The notes beneath the pieces were generated by a model. It worked only from the letters and a program-made list of their open reading frames with translations, did no database searches and was not told the DNA's origin. DNA of 64,000 bases from Telmatactis stephensoni. Its lineage: Eukaryota; Cnidaria; Anthozoa; Actiniaria; Isophelliidae. Within the stretch, counting starts at the first letter, position 1; each line of letters starts with the position of its first letter. Made by a program: the position numbers and the translations under genes. The stretch covers positions 1,054,001 through 1,118,000 of the forward strand of contig JALIZF010001915.1 of the NCBI GenBank assembly GCA_029948255.1, in the 5' to 3' direction. Below, one piece after another: positions 27,346 through 39,700 of the stretch.

Positions 27346-27429
27346 CAAGACTCGGTTACGAGTATATTCCACATCTATCCTGTGTTTAATTCACAGTGAA
27401 TGAATGTTATCAATCATCCTGTGGAACTG

Positions 27430-27850
27430 AATGAAAAATTGAAATTAATCACTTACAGAAAATGGATTTGTAATTGGCTAAGTTGCAGCCAAAACCTTTG
27501 GCCTTCTTTTGGTCGTGTGACGTTCGCACTCAGCAGTTTTCAATCACATGGTTGATAGTGGACATCCCATTGAAGTAGAGACGTTGTTATCCTGGATAAC
27601 GAAGAACATTGGCAGAAACGAGGTATAAAGGAAGCTATCTGGGAATGAATCGAAAAGAAAATGCGGGCTCCGATTCCAACTTTCCCATATATGGGACCGA
27701 GCTCTGCAAGGCGTTCCTCGCCGATTGAAGTGTGACGTGCGAACGTCACACGACCAAACTTCATTTGCCTGGAGAAGGCCAAAGGTTTTGGCCGCAACCT
27801 AGCCAATTACAAATCCATTTCCAGTAAGTGATTAATTTCAATTTCTCATT
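27430..27850. repeat. Fold-back element
   Basis: Inverted arms share TGGATTTGTAATTGGCTA, AAAACCTTTGGCCTTC and GGTCGTGTGACGTTCGCAC. The open frame on the minus strand here is a by-product of the arms. Confidence 0.75.
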
Positions 27851-29090
27851 TAATTCACAGTATATCTAATGATATTAATATTGAAAAATCAACGCCATTT
27901 ATGCCTGCAGCTGGCTGCATGGTTCTCTTATATTTGTAGTCTGCACACTCAGTATTCTTGAAGATTACAAAATGGTGCATCGTATCATTTACGTTGCGTA
28001 CAAAAGACCTTTAGGAAGAACGAAGTTTTACTCGGGCTACCTGTAGTTTACTAAGTCTACTTCTGTGTCAAACGAATAAGTGTGCAAAATTACCCAGATG
28101 GCCTTTGTAAGCATGCAAGCTTTGTTACTAGGGCTTCCTCGTAGCCCGAGTGAACGCTATTATATAGTCATGTTGTTAAAATTTCACATTTTGGGTTGGA
28201 TTACACAAACTTATTAGCCAATCAGATCGTTTAGATATGGCGTGCACAGGAACTCTAAAACTGCTCAAGACTGAAGGGGTTCACTTCACATTTATCTTGT
28301 ACTTGATATTTTTCTTTCTCGACGTACAAATGTTTTATTTTAGAATGAGAAAGGGGGTTTCTTGGCACCCAAGGACCCCCTCCCCTCCCCCCTGTACACT
28401 CACGGCATACCTACAGAAAGACAACTGAAATCTATTTGATACTTTATTACGTAAAAGAATTAATAAAGCCTAACTAAATTGGTCATTTCCTAACTGTTAC
28501 TTAAAGTAATAATAAACTGCCAGTTTTTTCAGTTTGGTATGGTACTTACTGCAGTTAAATCTCATTTTACAGGTGTTTCTTTTCTGGGGGACACGAGTGA
28601 AAAACGCATTGCACATGCTCGGAAGTTTTAAATGAAACCATTGGAGGTTTAGTAAATCTTGAAAGTTAAGGCTGTCCGTGAAAAATTAGTGCCTATTTTT
28701 TTCCCAAGACATCCCTTTCCCTTTTGACTTTGACTTTTGACTTTTATTGCTTTATTACCTTTATATTACATGAACCATACAAAAATATACATATACACAA
28801 TTAAAATAGGTAAACGTTACACAGAATAACTAAAAAAAGCTAATCTAGCTGTGTAACGGACATGTACGAAGTTATAAATTTATACATAGGTTGACAAGCA
28901 ATAAACACACACACATACATGCACATCCACACGAAGGAGGAAAAACACAATAAGATAATAGAGCGATAACACTTAAACCGTGAAATAACTTAGTAACTAA
29001 ATAGAGACAAATAGTAGCAAAACCCTTTGTTTTCTATTGTTTCATTAGTACTATTTGTACTTTTTAGTTAGTACTTGTTTCACGGTTTTA

Positions 29091-29375
29091 GAGCGATAAC
29101 ACTAAAACCGTGAAACAAGTAGAGTACAAACACTAAAAGTGTGCAATACTTTGCACTATTTAGTACTAAATAGCACTAATTAAACAATAGAAAACAATTG
29201 AATTTGCATAATTTAGCACTATTTAGTACTATTTATGTTGCACACTTTTAGTGTTTGTACTCTACTAACTAAAAAGTACAAATAGTACTAATGAAACAAT
29301 AGAAAACAAAGGGTTTTGCTACTATTTGTCTCTATTTAGTTGCTAAGTTATTTCACGGTTTTAGTGTTATCGCTC
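29091..29375. mobile_element. TA-type MITE (family 2), middle of the nested set
   Basis: Ends GAGCGATAACACTAAAACC in inverted orientation; flanked by TA (29089-29090 and 29376-29377). It carries an insertion of a family 3 element at 29122-29262. Confidence 0.8.
29122..29262. mobile_element. TA-type MITE (family 3), innermost of the nested set
   Basis: 141 bp with inverted ends GAGTACAAACACTAAAAG and flanking TA (29120-29121 and 29263-29264). Another copy of this family lies at 51424-51679. Confidence 0.8.
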
Positions 29376-29641
29376 TAGTGCTTTCGCTCTAGAACAAAAA
29401 GCAGAAACAAGGGGAAAAAAGAGAGAAAAAACCAGCTGAAGACTCAGAAAATCGAACAAGAATATGTTTCCAGTAGCTTAAATTTTAGTTTGGCTTTGAA
29501 AGATTTTGAAGGGAGTTTTTTAATAACATCATCAAGTTTATTCGAAATGGACACAGCCGAATAACGAATATTGAATTTTCCGTAATTAGTCCTGATACTA
29601 TTAATGTAATATGTATTTCTTGAAGCTAATCTTGTATTATA

Positions 29642-29783
29642 GAGCGATAACACTTAAACCGTGAAATAACTTAGTAACTAAATAGAGACAATTAGTAGCA
29701 AAACCCTTTGTTTTCTATTGTTTCATTAGTACTATTTGTACTTTTTAGTTAGTACTTGTTTCACGGTTTTAGTGCTATCGCTC
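29642..29783. mobile_element. TA-type MITE (family 2) inside the LINE coding region
   Basis: 142 bp, ends GAGCGATAACACT inverted, TA at both sides. It separates two pieces of the LINE reading frame that otherwise join in frame once the element and one TA are discounted. Confidence 0.85.
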
Positions 29784-30703
29784 TAATGATGAACAGAAGA
29801 GAATGTTTGAAAAAAGTCATCAAAAGTTTTTGGGAGGTCTTGAGAGTAATATTGATACATGAAAAGTGCATTATGATAATAAACAAGGTCGGTAAATTTG
29901 AGGATTTCAGCTTTTTTAAAGAGGGGTTCTGAGTAATCATCTGGTTTTGAAAAAGTAATTATACGCAAAGCTTTCTTCTGTAGAGTAATAATGGGCTTAA
30001 GATTTGTCTCATAATTATTACCCCAGAGACGAATACCATATATCAAGAAAGGATAAATTAAAGCATAGTATAATTGTATAAGAATGCTATGTGTAACAAA
30101 ATGTCTAATTTTTGACAAAATCCCAATATCTCTTGCTATCTTTTTACCCAATTCGTATATTTGGGCTTTCCAATAATCAAATGGTCAAAAATACACGAGA
30201 AATTCGCATAATACACGACAGTTGAATCGACGGTACTTTTATTTGTAAACACGAACGCGTCGACGAATTCCCGCCGAATTTTCGAGCACGCGCAATGCGT
30301 TTTTCATCCGTGTCGTTCTAGGGCCCGTTTCTCGAAATGCCCGTTAACTTTACGCGCCCGTTACTAGTTACCCGATAAAGCTTTCGGGTGTTCCTCGAAG
30401 CACGCGCTGTTTTCAATTTCTATGATAAACTTATCGGGTCTTTCGAGAAACGGGCCTGTTTTCGTGCTAAAAATGAACCCCCAAACATTTATATATAAAC
30501 CAGTTCTCTCTCCATTGATCAATGTTTCCCTGTCCCAAACAAGCTTATTTACCTATTCACAGATCTACTCTAAGAAGTATGCAATTTTTGCCTTGGAAGA
30601 TATCAGCTCACAAGAAAAAAAATGCGAGGCAACGTTTTAAATAAAAATTAGGCCTTTACAAAGAAAAATATATTTATACTTTCCATGCTTCATCAGTAGT
30701 CAT

Positions 30704-33700
30704 TTACATAGAAAATGCTGCTGCCTCGTCGTGTTTAAACGTTGCAAAAGAATAATAAATCCAGTATACCGCAATAAAAAGAAGATATCCCAGTGGAAAC
30801 ACAAGTCTGGACGCCTTGTCTATAATGTCTGCGTTTTGCTCAACTAGAGCAAAACGAACAAATGACTTGGCTGACTTTACTTTACTCCGGCATCGTCTTC
30901 GAACTCTTTTATTACGGGTTGCTTGTACATCGTTTTCTTCGTTGGTATTTTGTGACGTATCTTTGATATCGTCTGTATGCTGACAAAGAAAAATGCAATC
31001 GTTAAATTGTATATAGCTGTCAATCATATTGGGTACTCTGTGGTAACAAGGACGGGGAGACTGGGACTTCGTTAGCACAGGAAGCCCTTTTCCTGGTTTT
31101 AATTTAATTGTATAACTATTACATGCTTCCTAGGTTTACTAATTATGTATTATCGAACTATATCTAATTGCTTCGCTTTAGGGAGCAAGTGTGGCATAGC
31201 GCGCGGTCTTGTATTGGAGTGGTCCAATTTTGATTCCCAGTGAACTCACACGTGTTTCGACTTCTTTGCATTCTGTGTAGCTTTGAAAACCCTTACTAAG
31301 AAGCACAGATGGAGAAAGGGGGTAGAGGGTGCGGGGGTGAGGGGGGGGGGGGGGGTGTGAGGGGGACGAGGGGAGGGGGAGGCGGTGAGGGGGAAACACA
31401 CACTGTCGGTCTCAAGTTTATCAGTTACTCAAGCCGACTGTCACGATCGAGTCACCCGTTAAATAACGTTGACCATTAACTTTTAGAAATATGTCTCACA
31501 TTGGACAAGTTGTAAAATTCAGTCTATTTTCATTTAGCCAATCAGTGGCAATTTTGATGACTGTACAAAGGATATTCACAAAGATTTGCTCGAAGAAAGT
31601 GATTCAGATGAAGATGAGATATGAAATGGAACTTATTAGTTGTACTGGACCCCGGGACTGAACATAAGTGAACGTCGATCCATTATTTTTGTGTTCATTA
31701 TAAGTTGTACATGTTTATATTGATTTATGTCCATTAAACTTCACGTGTGTTAATTTTGTGAGGCTTTTTATTCGCAGGGCTTTAATTTCGCGATTTTTTT
31801 TAACCGCGCAAAAATTAGTACGAATAAGGTAATAAGGTTATTGGTCGACTAACCAGCTAATACAGCTGTGTAGTTTTACGAGTCACGCTGTATTTTGGCG
31901 AGCCTTTAGGGAGCCAAAATGCAAGTGACAAGAAAATATTCACAGCTGTATTCCCTGGTTAATCAACCAATAACATATTTATTAGACAATTCTGCAAAAA
32001 TCAATACAAATGATGTCGTTTTTATTGCCACTCTAGCTTTTGACTTTGATTAGCGCGCGGTTTTGCACCGGGAAGCCATTCAATTGTTATTAACCTAATA
32101 CGGTCTCATATTTTTTGCGTTCTTGTGCATATTACGCGCTTTCTTTAATTTTGAGAATTGTATAATAAAGAGATTTATTGTAGACTTACATTTGACATAT
32201 TAAGCGTAACTAAATCATGATCATAGCCGTCATCTTTATGAACTTCATTTTTCTTGACAGGTATTTTCTCTTTCATGGCACTGTGTAGTATAACAGCAAT
32301 GTACTCTAATACAGCACCAAATACAAACATGAACGAAACAATGAAGAACAAGTCGATGGCTTTGATGTACGACACCTGTGGAGGTAAGTACTGAATAATT
32401 TTAGAATATTCATGTATGGAGCAGTCAACTTTTAAACTTAATCTTTCTTGTTTTTCCTTTCATCTATCTAGTCTTAATTTATCTGCGTACGCTTGTCATG
32501 CCCTACTCCGCCTTATGAATAATGGTGAATATTCTTTTGTGCAGCCCTCCTCCATACACGAACAATGTGTAGCAGTTTTGCATAGAAATGACCTATATAT
32601 AGTTTAACCCGGGGGGGGGGGGGGGGGGGTCAAAATCAGCAATCTGGTACCCTTTAGGGTGTCCCAGACTTTAGTTGACTACCAGAGACATAGCTGGTAC
32701 CTTTTAGGGTGATTTTTCCTCCATCAACGATTAAATAATGGAAACAAAGATCGGATTGCACGACCATCAAATTGTTCGTATATAAATAGACACAATTGAT
32801 CGCTTGATTGACTAAAATATGCAAAATGTTAAATTTAGTTTTTTTGAGTTGGTACTTTTTTGTAAAAACATGTATTGCCACGCCCACCTGGATATGACTT
32901 TGGTACCTTTTAGGGGTCATTTTTAAAATTTCCGACGAGCATCCCCGTCCTCTTATATATAGGAGTCCCTCCCCGGGTAGTTTAATGCCCAGTTATCCGA
33001 GAAGAAGTGAAGATCAATCCATTTGTATATATAGGCAATTAGAAAGGTAGCGCTTTTTCGACAGCATGTTTGACTGACCGGCGCTCGAACCCAATCACCT
33101 GAACGACTTACGGTTCACCTATTGAGCCAATCGAGCAGCGGTTAAAGTTTTTCACTAATTATAAACACTAACATTCTAAACCCATGTGCGTCAATTTAAT
33201 TTGCAGTCGTTCTTTCTGTTAATCTTCTGTTAATCGTCCGACCTACATGTATTTTCTCACCTTCGGGACTTGTGTTCTAAATGACCCCATTAATGTCACA
33301 ATGGTTAACACGGTCGTAACACCAAGAGCAATTCTTGCTGGCACAGCTTCTTTTGATATCCAAAACGATAACCATGACAACGACACTATTAAAAACGTTG
33401 GCGCGTACACCTGGATTAAAGAGTAACCAAGGCGACGCTTAAAGGAGAACGTTGCTGTTAAATGCGTCCATCGGCCTAAATACAAAACAAGATTTGAGAA
33501 AAAAACCTATGGTAATAATAATCTTTCGATATCTGGAAGAACTCTCTAATTAAAGTTCAGTAAGGATTATCCATTGTGACGCATCCACATTACTCCGAAA
33601 TTACTCAAAAATAACCAGAACTGAGCTAATCTAGCTAGCTGAGTAACTACATGTATTTTTAATAAAGATATCAAACAGGTCGGTAATCCAACAAGGACAA

Positions 33701-36700
33701 ACAAATATATTACAAAATACAAATAGTTGTAAGACAAAATAAGAAGAATATCAAACAGAAAGCGAGAGAAAAAGAAAAAAAAAGGAAAAAGAACAGTAGA
33801 AAGAATAGAAGAAAGCTAATCAGACAGTGATGTACAGTTTGTTACAGGTGCACATCTACTCGGCATTACCTGTGACGTAGTTATATATCTCTTTAAAAGT
33901 CTGAATATCAGACAAGTCAAATTCATTCATAGCTTTGTTTAATATAACAATCGCATCAGAAGTCTTGCCGCTCCATTTGTAGTCAAGCTCGTGGAAACGA
34001 AACGCATCTTAGAAAGAAACAAAAATATATGATATTTATCACAGACTTGCACTACGAAGGACTCCTCTCTAAAATGGACATCAATGGCTGGTCCCTTTCT
34101 GCCCAAATCACATATATTTACTGTATTTGAATTCCCTCTGGGACGAACATCTTCCTAAGACGGACACCAGGTGACGATCCAGATGGTGTCCGACATAGAG
34201 GGAGTTTAGATAGTTACATAGAGGGAGTTCAGATAGTTTACTGTATTCGGTTTTCTTGGAAGTTTTCTGTGGAAGTAACTTTATATATAGCTATTTCAAT
34301 TAACGTTGTCGCTGAAAAAAAGCCTAAAGGCTAAAGCCTTTCAAATATCTTTTGTGTACTAACAAACTTCTCTGTAGGCTATCTGAGAAATTAAGGATAT
34401 GCGTCCAAGTTGTAGAATTTGCAAGCATACAGTGATTTTTTATTGTAATGATGTCATGGTGATAAAAATGATTCCACTCTAAAAGCTTTAGGCTTTAGGC
34501 TTTTTTCAGCGACAACGTTAATTGAATTAGCTATATACTTACAGCTTAGTATAGTTAAATTGCAAGTCTGTTCGTCAAGTGGATAATCTCTAAGATTCAT
34601 CTCACAGCCTGCTGTTAGCGTTAACCTTAGGAAAATCATATTTTAACGTTATTTATTATCACATCGTATAGAGGGATTTCACGGCAGCCATGTTACGTTT
34701 GTGGTCAAAATAATAGAAATTTTTTTCCCAAGAGAAATGAAATCTTTTCTAATTCAAAAACTATTGCACTTGTCCACAAACGTGGCTGCCATGAAATCCC
34801 TCTATTTCCAATGACGGTGTTACGATTAATTTGGCTCCTGTAGTAATTAATATCTACAAAAGGGATATCTTGATCATCTGCTAACATCATATCATCTTCT
34901 TACAAATGCAGGATTTCAACTAACGTTATTAAAATCCTGTAGAGGATTTTCATAAGCTTAAAGGTGGTATTACACGAGACAACTTGCAACAATGATTTTC
35001 CGAGCAACGTTGCACAGAAAGTTGTCCTCGTATAACATGGCTCTCAGGACGATTTCCTGTGCAACATTTGTGTTCGCAACATGTTGCAGGTTTTTGAAAT
35101 GTCTTTTCAAAAACCTGCAACAAAAAATGATGAATTTTGTTGAGTTGGTCCGTGTAACATGCTCGCCATCAACTTTGCGCGCAACAAATGGCGGCTGATA
35201 GCAAAGTAATTAAAGCATAAAAACTAGCCAAGACTTATTTTAATTGGTTGAAAGTGCTAGGCGGAAAACTTATCATCCGAAGAAAACCAATTCTTTAGGA
35301 TTCAAATCTAAAAGTGCCGCAGAAAGGAAAACAACAAAACAACAAAACCAAATACAACAACGTTAACAAAAACAAAATGCGCCAACACAGCATCACGTAC
35401 GTTGATGTTGCAAGGAAAATCGTTCTGTGTAATAGCCCCTGTTGACAACAACGAGTTTTCGGGCAACATTGTTGCACTGAAAATCGATCGTTGTTGCAAG
35501 TGTAACACCACCTTAATGCCAGTTTATAATAGCATAATCATCGGTTAACAGTACATGGTGGTTTGTGGCTGATGACCGTCATTTGAAGGCGGATAATGAG
35601 ATTCGATAGCCTTCATCAGCTGACGGGAACCCAGCAATTTGTTAGATTTTGTATGATACACTCATCAGTATTACTTGATTCTAATTGGACAAGACGAGTA
35701 CAATTAATTATACTCAGTACATTACAATCAAGTCGATGTGTGAGTGTTATGAATAACAAAATCGTACGATATTTAGGTACTAATATTTTTGGACGTTTTT
35801 GCCTAAAGGCTCGAGCAATATATGAAAACTTTCAAAACATCACTCGTAACTTTTAATTCCAAATTGTACTCGAGGCTGTGTGATTTCCATACACATACCG
35901 TATTTGGTAATTTGATACCATATTTGGTAGAAACGTCATTGTTCTTACCTTGTGCTATAATTCACGTGACCAGACGGTTGTATAGTTATTTTACTATTAT
36001 CAGCAGGTATACTGTGAAACTTTGCAGTCTTGATATTGAGGAAAAAAGTATCTGGCATCCATATGAGATGCCTATATTCACCACCCAGTGCTATAGGGAA
36101 CTTTAAGCGGTGTTTTAGTCGCTCATCTAACCAGCTTTGGTAGAAAAATATATCAAGAGAAAAGTCCTAAAGAAAATTATCATTAATTTAGAAATTGTTT
36201 TGGTATTATATATACCTATTTGCACAAACATTGACCTTTTCAAAATCATCTCGAACCTATAGAAGCTGAGACCGTAATGGCCCCTTGGTACACTTAAAAC
36301 ATATGAATTTTCATTTGCTGTATTTATGAATTCGCTACATAATCAAGTTTAATTTGGAATAGCAAGAATTTGTCTCAGTCGCTGTTTGAAACATCCTTGT
36401 CCACTTGAGCCTCGCTCTGAATATTCTAATGAGCTGTACTACCTTCCGAAAACTAATAAAAAATAACTGCAGAACACAATTAACTGCATGCAAAATGTAC
36501 GTAAAGGGAAATAGAAGCAGTTTTATTTTCATTTTTCAAAGTCAGCTATCCTTTCAGGATCAAAAACGTTTCGAAAACAAAACCAGAATTTTAATTCTGG
36601 TTAAAAAAAAATCTGGTTAAAACATTCTGGTTAAAAAACAACAACAAAAAACCGTTTTCCAGAACTATCCAAAGCTTAGCTTTGCTCACACTGGTTTAAT

Positions 36701-39700
36701 GAATCGACTTTTTGCAAAAGCTAATTCACTCTACTGGACATTACTTAACATGCATTTCAGTTTTTACGGTGTTTTGGGATTTTTCCTTGTTGGTTCAACT
36801 CCAAACAGCTCATTAGAATATAAGCCAAGCTCATTGGCACGTAAAACCGCGGTATACAAATTCGCTCTATTAATAAACTAGGAAAAGATGCACTAGTTTT
36901 TGAAGTTATGGCAGATTTTTATGTTTCAACCAATGAGATCGACGGTTTAAACAGTGCCACAATTGAAACTTTTCTGCATTCTTCGTCGTTGCTTGCCTAC
37001 TTCTTGCACGGACCATTACTTAGGGTCTGATTATATGAACCGGGCTGGCCTGGTTAACCGGGTAACTTCTTTTGTTTTCTTTTCCCTAGGGGGCAACAAT
37101 ACAAAAGAAGTCAGCCCCCTTAACCGGGCCAACCCTGTTTATATAATCAGGCCCTTAGGCCCAGTTTATATAAAGGCAAGTTGTCTCTGGTAGCCAGGAT
37201 AATTCTAGTCTTTTGTGTCCCCCAGAAAAGAGAAAACAAAAGAGTTATCGCGGCTAACAGGGACATCTCGCCTTCACATAAACAGCTCCGCCCTTAAACT
37301 GGTTAAATATTCGGGAGCATGCTACGGGAGCAAATAGTTTGTACTGGTTGTACAAAATCTGGCGTACAACACTCAGTTAGCAGTCTTCATGGGTTGCTAT
37401 TGATCATGGCAGATGCCATGTCTACCTAAGTTTTTGCATAATGGCGCGTGCGGTCGAAGAACTTAATTTTAACTCAAGATCTAGACATAGCAAGATAATG
37501 GCTTTCGTAATGATAACAACTTCCATTGATAATTTCCTTTTTAAAGCTGTAGGACCGAATCATTCTCAAAACAATTCAGATTTTTAGTTAGAGTAATGAA
37601 CTTTTATCAGGTATTTTCAAATTAGTAAAATAGAAATAATTACCATAGATGGAAAGAACATGTTAAAACTAGCAAAACAGTGAAGTTTGAAGGAAATAGA
37701 TTCAAACCTCGCGAGAATATGAATTTTTGAAAAGTGTGAATTCTAAAAGGAAAGCTTTGCTGATATATAGGCATCTCAACAGATGTTTTCATGCCAACTT
37801 TCGATTTTTGAAAATTCACATCTTCGTGAGTTTTGATCTTACTTCATTCAAACTTCACAATTTTACTAATTTTGACATGCTCTTTCCAGCTATAGTAATC
37901 ATTTTTCTGTTAAATGATAAATAAATAAATAAATAATTATGTATTTATATACCGCATTTCATAGCGTCTCAATGCCGCTTTACAATATAGAAATCCTAAT
38001 AATCTCTCACACACTCCTTACTATATTAATATTCTAAACACCCAGCTCTCAACTCACCAGTTCGTTTTTGATGGAGGGAGGAAAACCGGAGGACCTGGAG
38101 GAAGACCTTCGAAGCAAGGGAGAGAACGAACTAACAAACTCAACTCGCATGAAGTGCCCCTTCCGAGAATCAAACCAGGGACAACAGCAGTGAGAGGCGA
38201 GAGGTCTAGCCACTCAGCCAGTCTTACTCCCCTGTTCTGTGAATTTTGGAATTACATGGTAAAAGTTCATTGTGATTAATGAATGGTTTGGTATACTTAC
38301 CATATCCACTTCACGAATCTGTCCAAAATGTACCACAGACATCCCAGTCGTAACGACTACTTTATTTTCTTGGAAAAATGGTCGCAATCGTTTGTCGTAT
38401 CGGTTCGAGTTGAATAATCGTTGCATTTCTCTTGTTGTTGCATTGTATCTAGAAGAAAAAAGGACCTTATATATCGAATGTGAAGTTCAGCGGTCGCTAT
38501 GGCTACCTCCTTCGCGCGACAGGGACTCCTGTGAGATTTAAGCTGAGGGGCAATGAAGAAAAATCAGTTCCAAAATATTTTAATTCCTCGTCGCTACAAC
38601 ATCTTTTGAATAGCGTCTGCCGTTGACTGTCAATTAAATTGAATATTCTAAGAGAGTGTTTTTAGTATTTGTTAGCAAACTTTCGTGGCGCATGTGTTCA
38701 GTTCAGTCATTAAAAATATAGCTCACCACAAATTTAGATAATTATTTAGGCTGGTCTTTGGTAGTGTAAGGATCAAATATTCAGGATCCAATTCTAAAGA
38801 AGCTTCAATTATAGAGGGGTTTTGGCTGGTCAGGAAAAGTGATTGCGAGAAGCGCTGGCACAGTCGCGCACAAAATTAAGAATGCTTTCATACTCGCCAC
38901 GCGCAAAGCATCTAATCCTCCATGGCATAGGACGGTCCTTTTGGTGAGTTTTGACATCGATAGGAAATCTGCATCGGCTTTATGCCACAGTATAATGCAG
39001 CAGAGTTCGTGTGACTGTGAAAGCCTCACGACACAAACTACGCCAGCTTTGACGGCCGTTCGAAAATATTTCATAAAAGCAATATGAAACGATCGCTTAT
39101 GTCTCTGTACTGTGATATAGGCACTCTGGAAGATGTAGAGCACTCGAAAAGCAAGAGAAACACTCGGCTACGCCTCGTGTTCCTAAACTTGCTTTTCTCT
39201 TGCTCTACATCTTCCATCGTGTTTGTGTCACAGAACAGAGACATGCGCGCGCGTTTTATATTCCTTAACTATATATTTATTATCTAGCAATATTTATATT
39301 TATCTTTTGTTAATTATATATATATATATTTTCTTTTGAGGGCCACAAGTTTATCAGTACTTTGTATCTGTCAAGTGCTACCCTCGTAAAATAAAGTTAT
39401 TACTTACTTACTTACTTACGTTCCGTATAATAAAGCATTCGAGATTACGTGTCGTGCCGCAAACGTGCCGCAAACGTGCCGTGTGGTTTTTGAAGGAGCA
39501 TGTAGTTGTAGCGTTATCCGTATGACTAAAAGCTCATGACACAACCTGTGCCGAGCTAGCTGAATACCGTATCAGCGCCATTCCACAGTACGTGGAGACG
39601 TCATTTTACGTACGGAAACGGCTTCGAGGTTGCGAGTAGTCATCGTGGTCGGTTTTTGAAAAGTACATGATTACAGTTTTGTTTGTATGAATGTCAAGTG

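Larger units (their letters stand above)
9678..28724. other. Intergenic region between genes A and B
   Basis: About 19 kb with no recognisable protein gene on either strand. It holds the fold-backs, MITEs, microsatellites and tRNA-like heads listed separately. Gene A's promoter is expected just above 9677, but no motif is clear. I looked for other Cys-loop receptor exons (WxPD, Cys-loop, PAR, TM2) here and saw none. Confidence 0.5.
28961..29389. mobile_element. TA-type MITE (family 2), outermost of a nested set
   Basis: Terminal inverted GAGCGATAACACT with TA on both sides. Interrupted at its TA (29089-29090) by another copy of the same family (29091-29375); the remaining right end, GTGCTTTCGCTC, follows at 29378-29389. 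Confidence 0.8.
28725..30180 (-). mobile_element. 5'-truncated LINE (non-LTR retrotransposon) with four nested small insertions
   Basis: The minus strand codes for the end of a LINE reverse transcriptase: IARDIGILSKIRHFV, YPFLIYGIRLWGNNY and LQKKALRIITF (30151-29786), then YNTRLASRNTYYIN (29640-29444). This tail is typical of the L2/CR1 side of LINEs. The 3' end near 28730 has AATAAAG-like and AAAAGTC repeats as a tail. The coding part is cut by a 142-bp TA-element at 29642-29783, and the 3' UTR by the nested set 28961-29389. Confidence 0.75.

Noticed and set aside
38805..39143. Minus-strand frame ending in a signal-like MKAFLILCATVPALLA, considered as exon 1 of gene B
   Set aside because: It has no usable donor in the required phase before its stop and overlaps an interspersed repeat. 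The exon at 39881-39823 fits phase and character.
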